Assembly: GCA_007121465.1 (NCBI GenBank)
Contig: SKKL01000168.1
Span: 1 to 39,731, forward strand
Direction of reading: 5' to 3'
Origin: Acidimicrobiales bacterium
Lineage (GTDB): Bacteria > Actinomycetota > Acidimicrobiia > Acidimicrobiales > SKKL01
Length of the DNA: 39,731 bases
Shown here: piece after piece, positions 33,166-39,731 of the stretch
Position numbering within the stretch: position 1 is the stretch's first letter
Layout of the letters: every line of letters starts with the position of its first letter
Made by a program: the position numbers and the translations under genes
The notes under the pieces: generated by a model
Seen by the model: the letters and a program-made list of their open reading frames with translations, nothing else
What the model was told of the DNA's origin: nothing
The model's database searches: none

Positions 33166-34058
33166 GTGGGAATCCCCTCTGGAGTTCGTGACCGGTCGGC
33201 CACGAGTCGGTCGATGTGCGAGACGCCACCAGCGAGGTGCGAGCGGAGCTGATAGCAGCCGGCACGCTCGGGGGCGACCCGCACATAGCGGTCGTCGATG
33301 TTCAGGGTGGACTCGGCATTGCCGAGGAACAGGTAGCCGTCGTGACGCAACGTCTGGTGCATGCGATCGAGCAGGCGGCGCTTGGTGTCGAGATCGAAGT
33401 AGATCATCACGTTGCGCAGCATCACGATGTCGGTCGCCGGAACCTGGGGCCAGGGGCCGATGAGGTTCACCACGCCGAAGCGAACGATCGAGCGGATGCG
33501 GTCGTTGACCCGCCAGTCGGCCCCATCGGGCTCGAAGTGGCGGCTGAGCATCTCGCTCGGCATACCGCGGTTCACCTCGAGTTGGGTGTACCGGCCGGTC
33601 CGGGCCCGGGCGACAGCCGCCTCGGACAGGTCGCTCGCGAGGATGGAGATCCTCCACGACGCCAGCTCGGGGAAGGTGTCGAGCAGCACCATGGCGATGC
33701 TGTAGGGCTCCTGGCCGGTCGAACAGGCGGCCGACCAGATGGTGAGGGACCGCTCGGCGCGGCGCCTCTCCATCAGCGCCGGGATCACCGTCGACCGCAG
33801 CGCATCGAAGGGATGCCGGTCGCGGAACCAGGACGTCTCGTTGGTCGTCATCGCCTGGACGACCCGGTCGTGCAGCGGCCCGTGGGGCAACAGGCGCAGT
33901 CGAGCGATCAGTTCGCTGATGGAGCAGCCTTCAGCCCGGGCGATGGGAGCCAGGCGACTCTCCACCAGATAGCCCTTGCCCGGCTCGAGCACGAGAGCGG
34001 CCGTCGAGTGGATGAGGTCGCGAACCCAGGCGAGGTCGTGTTCGGATACCGAGGTCAT
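33162..34058 (-). CDS. cheR: Chemotaxis protein methyltransferase CheR
   Basis: A 298-aa SAM-dependent methyltransferase that methylates glutamates of chemoreceptors. The N-terminal helical domain precedes MTTNETSWFRDRHPFD. The SAM site is WSAACSTGQEPYSIAM, an acidic residue follows in ILASDLSEAAVARA, and RNVMIYFDLDTKRRLLDRM is the typical core helix region. FLGNAEST near the C-terminus matches the family's LGxSES-like motif. Its ATG overlaps the cheB stop and its stop overlaps the cheX start, so three genes are translationally chained. Confidence 0.95.
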   Translation of the reverse strand: MTSVSEHDLAWVRDLIHSTAALVLEPGKGYLVESRLAPIARAEGCSISELIARLRLLPHGPLHDRVVQAMTTNETSWFRDRHPFDALRSTVIPALMERRRAERSLTIWSAACSTGQEPYSIAMVLLDTFPELASWRISILASDLSEAAVARARTGRYTQLEVNRGMPSEMLSRHFEPDGADWRVNDRIRSIVRFGVVNLIGPWPQVPATDIVMLRNVMIYFDLDTKRRLLDRMHQTLRHDGYLFLGNAESTLNIDDRYVRVAPERAGCYQLRSHLAGGVSHIDRLVADRSRTPEGIPT

Positions 34059-35233
34059 CGGGCCGCCCCGGCAAGCGGTGGCACCCGGTGGAGTGCAACC
34101 CGCCGGACGATCTCGCCGGGCAGCCCCGCCAGGTCGACCACGGCATCGGGAAGTCCGGCATGGGTGACCGCACCCGGCATTCCCCAGACGACGCTCGAAC
34201 GCTCGTCCTGGGCGATGATCCGACCACCGGCGGCCACGATGGCCTCGCTACCGGCCAGACCGTCCTGGCCCATGCCGGTCATCATCACCCCGAGGGAGTG
34301 GGGGCCCACGATCCCGGCGACCGACCGGAACAGCACGTCGACCGACGGTCGACACGAGTTCTCCTTCGGGCCGTCGTGGACACGCGTCACCAGACCGCCG
34401 CCGTCGGGGGCGAGCTCGACCGACAGATGCCGGTCGCCGGGAGCGATCCAACAGGTGCCGGCGGTGAGTCGCTCGCCCCCCTGGGCTTCCTGGACCCTCA
34501 GCGACGCCGCACGGTCGAGGCGCTCAGCGAGGAGCTGGGTGAACATCGGTGGCATGTGCTGCACGACGACGACGGGCACCGGCAGGTCGGCGGGAAGTCG
34601 GGGCAGGGCATCGGCGAGCGCACTCGGGCCGCCAGTGGAGATCCCGATCACGACCAGGTCGACCCGGGCGGCGGGTCCACGGTTCGGTCGACTCCCAGCC
34701 GGTGCGGGACGATCGACGTCGCGCGGCGCTCCCGTGGGACGCGCGTCCCGACGGGGGGTGTGCCGGCTCGGAGCCGCTCCCTCGCTGACACCACAGAGGC
34801 TGTGGATCCGGGGCACGAGCTCGGAACGGACCTGTTCCATCGCCTCGGACACGCTGCCCACGTTGGCAGGCTTGGTGACGTAGTCGTTCGCTCCCCGCAT
34901 CAACGCTTCGAGGGTCACCGCCGCGCCCCGCGCGGTGAGGGTGCTGAACATGATGACCGGCAAGTCGGGATGGGCCTCCCGAAGAGCGGTCAGTGTCTCG
35001 ATGCCGTCCATCTCGGGCATCTCGACGTCGAGCACCACCAGCTCGGGTCGGAGCTGAGGGATCTTGGCGAGCGCCAGGCGCCCGTTGGGAGCGGTGCCGA
35101 CCACCTCGATGGTCGGCACCGCGGAGAGCACGTCGGAGACCAACCGCCGAACCACGACGGCATCGTCGACGATCATGACCCGGACCGGTCCCCCGGACCG
35201 GGGAGCGTCGGCGTTGCGATGTGAAACGGGCAC
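34055..35233 (-). CDS. cheB: Chemotaxis response regulator protein-glutamate methylesterase CheB
   Basis: A 392-aa two-domain protein. The receiver domain has the acidic pair VDD (23-24), phosphoacceptor Asp69 in VVLDVEMPEMDG and Lys121 in VTKPAN. A linker of about 60 residues rich in Arg and Pro joins the methylesterase domain, with the catalytic triad Ser199 (GISTGGP), His226 (VVQHMPP) and Asp324 (TGMGQDG). CheA phosphorylation activates it to demethylate or deamidate receptors. GTG 35233 is taken as start, 20 bases after the mcp stop; a TTG further upstream would overlap mcp and adds sequence unlike the family. Confidence 0.95.
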   Translation of the reverse strand: MPVSHRNADAPRSGGPVRVMIVDDAVVVRRLVSDVLSAVPTIEVVGTAPNGRLALAKIPQLRPELVVLDVEMPEMDGIETLTALREAHPDLPVIMFSTLTARGAAVTLEALMRGANDYVTKPANVGSVSEAMEQVRSELVPRIHSLCGVSEGAAPSRHTPRRDARPTGAPRDVDRPAPAGSRPNRGPAARVDLVVIGISTGGPSALADALPRLPADLPVPVVVVQHMPPMFTQLLAERLDRAASLRVQEAQGGERLTAGTCWIAPGDRHLSVELAPDGGGLVTRVHDGPKENSCRPSVDVLFRSVAGIVGPHSLGVMMTGMGQDGLAGSEAIVAAGGRIIAQDERSSVVWGMPGAVTHAGLPDAVVDLAGLPGEIVRRVALHRVPPLAGAAR

Positions 35234-35253
35234 GGTCGGTCGTTCGCTCTGGC

Positions 35254-36771
35254 TCAGCGACCGACGCCGGCCGAAGCAAAGGCCGGAGCCTCGTCCCAAC
35301 GGGGGCGATCGTCGACGGAGGGATCGGACTCAGGGGTCGAGGTGGGGCCGGCCGGGGATGCCGGGGGAGCCGACGACACCTGCTCGGCGTGGCCGACCAG
35401 GGCCTGCAGCTCGGCCGCGACCTCAGCCAGCGTGGACGCCGCCGCGTGGGTGGCGGTGGCGGCCTCGGTGTTGGACCGGGCGGCCATCGCGACCGAGGTG
35501 ATGTTCTCGGCGATCTCCGAGGACCCGCGGGCAGCCTCGGTCACCGAGCGGGAGATCTCGTTGGTCGTGGCGGTCTGCTCCTCCACCGCGGCGGCGATGG
35601 TGGTCTGCAGGTCGGCGACCTTGCCGATGACCTCGGAGATCTCGCCGATGGCGTCGACCGCACCCGAGGTGTCGGTCTGGATGGCGGCGATCTTCGAGCT
35701 GATCTCCTCGGTGGCGACTGCGGTCTGCTTGGCCAGTTCCTTCACCTCGTTGGCCACGACGGCGAAGCCCTTACCGGCCTCACCGGCCCGGGCCGCCTCG
35801 ATGGTGGCGTTGAGGGCCAGCAGGTTGGTCTGCTCGGCGATCGAGGTGATGACCTCGATGACCTCGCCGATCTCGGCGGAGGAGGTCCCGAGCTTGGACA
35901 CGGTGGTGTTGGTGGTCTCCGCGGCGTCGACGGCACGGGCCGACACACGGGTGGCCTCCGAGGCGTGACCGGCGATCTCGGCGATGGAGGCGCCGAGCTC
36001 CTCGACCGCGGAGGCGACGGTCGCCACGTTCGACGACACCTGCTCGGCGGCGGCGGACACGACACCCGCCTGGGTGGCGGTCTCTTCGGCACCGGCGCTC
36101 ATCTGGGTCGACACGGCCGACAGCTCCGACGACGAAGCGGTGAGAGCGGCGGCGCTCCCGCCGACCGCGCGGGACACGCCTCGGCTCAACAGCCAGCCAC
36201 CCAGGCCGGCGGCGAGGACCACCGCAAGAGCGGCGATCAGGCCCATGGTTCGGATCTGCGATGCCTGGGCGTCGGCGTTGGTGACCATCGCGGCTGCGTC
36301 CGCACGTGCCGCGGACTCGAAGGTCTCGAGGGCGGCCACCTGGAGCCCGGCCAACTCCACGATCTCGGCCGAGAGACCGGCGCCGTCGGCCTCCTGGATG
36401 GCGGCCATCTGGGCCCGCAGGTCGAGGTACTCGTCGAGAGCGGCCCGCTCGGCGACCGCGAGGCTCTGGGAGTCGAGGGCGACGGCCAGAGCGGTGAGGT
36501 CGGCCTGGACCTCTTCGCCCATGGCCGCGTACTCATCGGCCTGGTCGACGAGGATCATCCCGGCGAGGGAGTTCACGTGGCTCTCTGCCAGCAGGAGGCG
36601 CATCTCGGTGGCCATGTTGAGCTGTTCGTACTGGTCACTGACGCCGGCGACGTCGTCGCCGAGCGACGTGGCGTCGCGAACGAGCAGGAAGGTCGAGGCC
36701 AGAGCGATGGCTCCGACGACCGCCAAGGTCATGACGACCCGACGGGAAAGGGTGAGGGATGAGTTGTTCAT
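35254..36771 (-). CDS. Methyl-accepting chemotaxis protein without HAMP domain
   Basis: A 505-aa receptor. TM1 lies at about 10-31, a helical ligand-binding region at 33-172 (4-helix-bundle type by length and composition), and TM2 at 176-196. The cytoplasmic signalling domain is a long coiled coil with the hairpin tip near 310-345 ([20 protein letters not shown], then [14 protein letters not shown]). Between TM2 and the coiled coil there are only about 15 residues, so no full HAMP domain fits. No CheR-tethering pentapeptide ends the protein; the tail is Pro/Ser-rich. It is encoded between cheW and cheB, so it is probably the dedicated receptor of this operon. ATG 36771 is preceded by GAAGAGAG. 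Confidence 0.92.
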   Translation of the reverse strand: MNNSSLTLSRRVVMTLAVVGAIALASTFLLVRDATSLGDDVAGVSDQYEQLNMATEMRLLLAESHVNSLAGMILVDQADEYAAMGEEVQADLTALAVALDSQSLAVAERAALDEYLDLRAQMAAIQEADGAGLSAEIVELAGLQVAALETFESAARADAAAMVTNADAQASQIRTMGLIAALAVVLAAGLGGWLLSRGVSRAVGGSAAALTASSSELSAVSTQMSAGAEETATQAGVVSAAAEQVSSNVATVASAVEELGASIAEIAGHASEATRVSARAVDAAETTNTTVSKLGTSSAEIGEVIEVITSIAEQTNLLALNATIEAARAGEAGKGFAVVANEVKELAKQTAVATEEISSKIAAIQTDTSGAVDAIGEISEVIGKVADLQTTIAAAVEEQTATTNEISRSVTEAARGSSEIAENITSVAMAARSNTEAATATHAAASTLAEVAAELQALVGHAEQVSSAPPASPAGPTSTPESDPSVDDRPRWDEAPAFASAGVGR

Positions 36772-36803
36772 GAAATCGGCTCTCTTCGGGTCAGACAGGT
36801 TGA

Positions 36804-36815
36804 GGGGGGGGGGGG
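36804..36815. repeat. Homopolymer of 12 G between cheW and mcp
   Basis: Twelve consecutive G (C on the coding strand) lie 6 bases after the cheW stop and 32 bases before the mcp start. Outside both reading frames. Confidence 0.95.
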
Positions 36816-36821
36816 AATGAA

Positions 36822-37253
36822 TCAGGCAGAACGGGGAAGGACGGCGACGGCGGCGTCGGTGTCGAGCACGAGGAGCAGGCCGCCGGGAAGCTTGTGGGCT
36901 CCGAGCAGCAGCTCCCGGCCGATGCCGACCACGGTGTCGGGGACCGCCTCGAAGCTGTCGGCGTCGACATCGACCACGTCGCCGATCCGATCGACGAGGA
37001 GGCTGACCGCTCCGTCGGGAGTGCGCACCACGACGTTCATCGGGGTCGAGCCCTCGGGAGCGTCGGGCAACCCGAGACGGCGTCGCAGCTCGAGGGCGGT
37101 GACGATCTGGCCGCGCAGGTTGATGAGGCCACGCACCTCCGCCCGGGAGAGAGGCACCGCAGTCATCTCCTGGAAGCGAATCGCCTCCTGGACCCGGGCG
37201 ACCTCGACCCCGAAGGTCATGTCGTCGATCGTGAAGGTGCAGTACTGGGTCAT
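36822..37253 (-). CDS. cheW: Chemotaxis coupling protein CheW
   Basis: A 143-aa single CheW domain linking receptors to CheA. It begins [42 protein letters not shown] is the hallmark segment, followed by [14 protein letters not shown] and the final strand [15 protein letters not shown] 37253 is chosen for its GAGGA 7 bases upstream; a GTG at 37268 overlapping the cheA stop is possible but has no site of its own. Gap to cheA 11 bases. Confidence 0.93.
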   Translation of the reverse strand: MTQYCTFTIDDMTFGVEVARVQEAIRFQEMTAVPLSRAEVRGLINLRGQIVTALELRRRLGLPDAPEGSTPMNVVVRTPDGAVSLLVDRIGDVVDVDADSFEAVPDTVVGIGRELLLGAHKLPGGLLLVLDTDAAVAVLPRSA

Positions 37254-37264
37254 CGTGTTTCCTC

Positions 37265-39577
37265 TCACAGACCGGCGTGGACAGGGGAGACGAAGTGGTC
37301 GGGAGCGCGGACCCCGAGAAGGGTCTCGACGTCGAGCACATCGGTGACGTGACCGCCGACCACCGCAACCGCCGTTCCCCGGGGACCGTCGGCCGAGGTC
37401 GACATCGGGACGAGCTTCTCGTCGACGATGTCGACGATGCGGTCGACCACGAGACCGACCTGGCCGTCGGGACCGTTCCAGACGACGACGTCCATCAGGC
37501 CGGAGCCGCCGGTGGTGAGTGCAGCGCCAGCACCGAAGCCCGCGACACGCGAGAGCGACACGAGAGGCAACAGCTCACCTCGGTACTGGGCGAGCGGCCC
37601 ACGCGAGCTGAGCTCGATGCCCGCTCGGTCGAGCTGTTCGAGGCGGGTGACCGACGACAGCACGATCGCTCCGCGATGATCGGCGCCGAGGTCGACGACG
37701 AGAACGGTGTCGCGGTCGGTGTCGACCGCCGCCTCCTCGGCCTCGGTGAGGTGATCGCCTCGCTCCGCGGACTCGAGCACGACCTGGGCCCCGAGGGCGA
37801 GGCCGAGCACGTCGAGGATGAGGGCCACCCGTCCGTCGCCCATGATCGTCGCCCCTGCGTAGGTGGCGACGTCGGCGACCTGGTTGCCGAGCGGCTTGAC
37901 CACGATCTCCTGGGTGTCGGTGATCTCGTCGACGACGAGACCGAAGCGCCGGCCGTCGGCCTGGAGCACCACGAGGTTCACGGCCTGGTCACCGGCGAGG
38001 CAGGTGTCGCGGATGCCGAGCTCGGTGGCGAGATCGACAACCGGCAGCAGCCGCCCTCGGAGGCGGTGGACCGGCGCGCCGTGGATCCATTCGATGTCGG
38101 TGGCGACCCGCTCGGGCTCGATGCGGACCAGTTCGAGCAGGTTCACCTGGGGGATGGCGAACTGGCTGCCCTCGACGCCGACCAGGAGGGCCGGGATGAT
38201 GGCGAGGGTCAGGGGGATCTTGATGCGGAAGGTCGTGCCGTGGCCGAGCTCGGTGGTGACGTCGAGGACGCCACCGATCCGCTCGATGTTGGTCTTGACC
38301 ACGTCCATGCCCACGCCTCGTCCCGACACGTTGGTGACCTCGGCCGCGGTGGACAGGCCGGGCAGGAAGATGAGGTTGACCAGCTCGCGGGGGCTCATCG
38401 CGGCAGCCTGCTCACGGGTGAGCAGCTCCCGTTCGATCGCCTTGTCTCGGATGCGTTCGCTGTCGATGCCGGCGCCGTCGTCGGAGATCTCGATGATCAC
38501 CTGGCCACCTTCGTGGAAGGCGCTGAGGGACAGGCGTCCCTCGCTCGGCTTGCCGGCGGCGGCCCGAACGTCGGGCGACTCGATGCCATGGTCCACCGAG
38601 TTGCGAACCAGGTGGGTGAGGGGGTCCTTGATCGCCTCGACGATGGTCTTGTCGAGCTCGGTGTCGGCACCGTCCATCTCGACCCGGACCTGCTTGTCCA
38701 TCGCCCGGGCGAGGTCGCGCACCACCCGCGGGAACCGGTTCCACACGTTGCCGATGGGCTGCATACGGGTGCGCATGACACCTTCTTGCAGCTCGGTCGT
38801 GATGAGGTTGAGGCGCTGGGCAGGCGCGGAGAACGCTTCGTGGTCGTCGTCGCTGGTGAGCTGGACGATCTGGTTGCGAGCCAGCACCAGCTCCCCGACC
38901 AGGTTCATCAGGTCGTCGAGGAGGCGCACGTCGACCCGGATGGTCGAGTCGGCGGCCGACGCCCTGACCTCGCGTTGGCTCGTCAAGGCGGTCTCGATGG
39001 TGGACTCGTCGAGGACGCCGTGATCGACGAGGATCTCGCCGAGGGGGCGCTCGTCGCCGAGGGCCTGTTCGGTGACCGCCAGCTCGATCTCCTCGGGGCT
39101 GGCGAGTTCTCGTTCCAGCAGTAGATCGCCGAGGCGGGGCGGAGGTGGAGGCGACCCGGCCGCCTGGAGGATGTCGAGCCGCTCGATGAGCTCGGGGTAG
39201 TCACGATCGCCGTCGGTTCCGGTCGACTCGATCACCGCGAGGATGTCGCGGATCACGTCGACAGTGGTCAACAGGGCGGTGGTGATGTCCTCGGTGACGG
39301 CGAGCTCGCCGTCGCGCAGAGGGCTGAGCAGGTTCTCGGCGGCGTGGCTCACCGCTTCGAGGTGACCGAACCCGAGAAATCCACAGGTGCCCTTGATCGT
39401 GTGCATGGCCCGGAAGATCGAGGCCAGCACGTCGGCCGACGCTCCCTCCTCCAGGCTGAGGAGGTCCCGGTCGAGTTGGTCGAGGCCTTCTTGGGCCTCG
39501 ACGAGGAACTCGGCCACCACCTCGTCGACGAGATCGTCGTCGCTCGCGTTGTCCATGCCGTCGTCCGTGTCGGTCAC
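37265..39577 (-). CDS. cheA: Chemotaxis histidine kinase CheA with MshEN-like repeat and two CheW-like domains
   Basis: A 770-aa kinase. P1 carries phosphoacceptor His59 in [15 protein letters not shown]. No P2 (CheY/CheB-docking) domain is seen; after PPPPP come two 24-residue repeats (R148-Q171 and P178-Q201) of the form xLGxxLxxxxxxxxxxIxxAxxxQ, resembling the MshEN fold that binds cyclic di-GMP. P3 starts near [17 protein letters not shown]4 has [12 protein letters not shown] (N box), SDDGAGID (G1), GRGVGMDVV (G2) and GHGTTF. P5 is CheW-like, and a second CheW-like domain forms the last ~150 residues. GTG 39577 is chosen for GGAG 6 bases upstream; ATG 39556 is an alternative. First gene of the operon. 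Confidence 0.95.
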   Translation of the reverse strand: MTDTDDGMDNASDDDLVDEVVAEFLVEAQEGLDQLDRDLLSLEEGASADVLASIFRAMHTIKGTCGFLGFGHLEAVSHAAENLLSPLRDGELAVTEDITTALLTTVDVIRDILAVIESTGTDGDRDYPELIERLDILQAAGSPPPPPRLGDLLLERELASPEEIELAVTEQALGDERPLGEILVDHGVLDESTIETALTSQREVRASAADSTIRVDVRLLDDLMNLVGELVLARNQIVQLTSDDDHEAFSAPAQRLNLITTELQEGVMRTRMQPIGNVWNRFPRVVRDLARAMDKQVRVEMDGADTELDKTIVEAIKDPLTHLVRNSVDHGIESPDVRAAAGKPSEGRLSLSAFHEGGQVIIEISDDGAGIDSERIRDKAIERELLTREQAAAMSPRELVNLIFLPGLSTAAEVTNVSGRGVGMDVVKTNIERIGGVLDVTTELGHGTTFRIKIPLTLAIIPALLVGVEGSQFAIPQVNLLELVRIEPERVATDIEWIHGAPVHRLRGRLLPVVDLATELGIRDTCLAGDQAVNLVVLQADGRRFGLVVDEITDTQEIVVKPLGNQVADVATYAGATIMGDGRVALILDVLGLALGAQVVLESAERGDHLTEAEEAAVDTDRDTVLVVDLGADHRGAIVLSSVTRLEQLDRAGIELSSRGPLAQYRGELLPLVSLSRVAGFGAGAALTTGGSGLMDVVVWNGPDGQVGLVVDRIVDIVDEKLVPMSTSADGPRGTAVAVVGGHVTDVLDVETLLGVRAPDHFVSPVHAGL

Positions 39578-39701
39578 GCTGATCTCCGGTGTCGTTCGGG
39601 TGAGAGGCTCGATGGCCTTCTCGATCGGGGGATGCGATCGGCGATCGACAGCGCCGGATGAGCCTTTGACATCGGTGGGGACCAACTCGGGCCGAGCGGC
39701 C
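39578..39701. other. Upstream region of cheA
   Basis: No gene is supported. On the minus strand no clear -10/-35 pair for cheA was found; the region borders a rightward -10-like element, so the cheA promoter is probably within or just beyond it. Confidence 0.4.
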
Positions 39702-39707
39702 TATTGT
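39702..39707 (+). promoter_or_regulatory. -10 element of a predicted leaderless divergent gene
   Basis: TATTGT, 7 bases, then GTG at 39715, the same spacing as nine other starts in this window. Confidence 0.35.
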
Positions 39708-39714
39708 CGGCCTG

Positions 39715-39731
39715 GTGCCCGCCACCGGGCC
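39715..39731 (+). CDS. Possible start of a divergent gene cut by the window edge
   Basis: Only GTG and four further codons (VPATG) are visible. The call rests on the -10 element and on its position divergent from cheA; no product can be given. Confidence 0.25.

Noticed and set aside
37254-37268. GTG 37268 as the cheW start
   Set aside because: It overlaps the cheA stop but leaves the good GAGGA site unused; ATG 37253 has that site at ideal spacing.
36772-37368. Open frame extending the receptor upstream through cheW
   Set aside because: The extension is out of frame with cheW, Arg/Pro-rich and crosses the poly-G tract; the MNNSS start with a signal-anchor is clear.
37277-39124. 615-codon open frame antisense to cheA
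   Set aside because: Asp/Val/Gly/His-rich antisense artefact of a clear CheA gene.

Overview
The window looks like chromosome from a high-GC actinomycete-type bacterium, most likely class Acidimicrobiia; this is inferred from gene content, not from an rRNA gene. Supporting signs: GC near 70% with G/C third positions, a mycothiol S-conjugate amidase, an LLM (F420-type) oxidoreductase, the 180-kDa NAD-glutamate dehydrogenase, a MurA with Asp at the catalytic Cys position (as in mycobacteria), an actinobacterial LexA box, and many leaderless start sites. No rRNA, tRNA, IS element, prophage or CRISPR array was seen.

Left part (1-18,000): small metabolic units. A Pro-rich/Asn-Gly-rich protein tail overlaps a geranylgeranyl-reductase-family flavoprotein. 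Next come a nitronate monooxygenase, an acyl-CoA dehydrogenase with a coupled 65-aa protein, an alpha/beta hydrolase plus PAP2 phosphatase, a DsbA-fold protein, an SDR plus Mug/TDG-type glycosylase, the very large glutamate dehydrogenase, a nitroreductase, an LLM oxidoreductase, a small unknown protein plus thiolase, a thermonuclease lipoprotein and a ChbG/YdjC deacetylase.

Middle part (17,670-27,670): an SCP2 protein and mycothiol conjugate amidase, an NfeD/SPFH membrane pair, murA, and two multidomain GGDEF-EAL (cyclic di-GMP) proteins that face each other and flank a 96-aa helical protein of unknown role.

Right part (27,770-39,731), all leftward apart from a possible rightward gene start at the edge: an error-prone DNA polymerase DnaE2 under a perfect LexA box; a secreted polyester hydrolase very similar to cutinase/PET-hydrolase enzymes such as LCC and carrying an extra C-terminal module like those of PHB depolymerases; and a compact chemotaxis operon cheA-cheW-mcp-cheB-cheR-cheX. 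CheA has a tandem 24-residue repeat resembling the MshEN cyclic-di-GMP-binding fold where P2 would be expected, and a second CheW-like domain. The cell is therefore probably motile or surface-sensing, with a possible physical link between cyclic di-GMP and the chemotaxis kinase.

A feature running through the window is the arrangement TANNNT, then 6-7 bases, then ATG/GTG. It marks leaderless transcription starts for about nine genes, corrects two start codons, and predicts a further gene beginning at the right edge. The two observations most worth following are the polyester hydrolase with its binding module and the MshEN-like repeat inside CheA.
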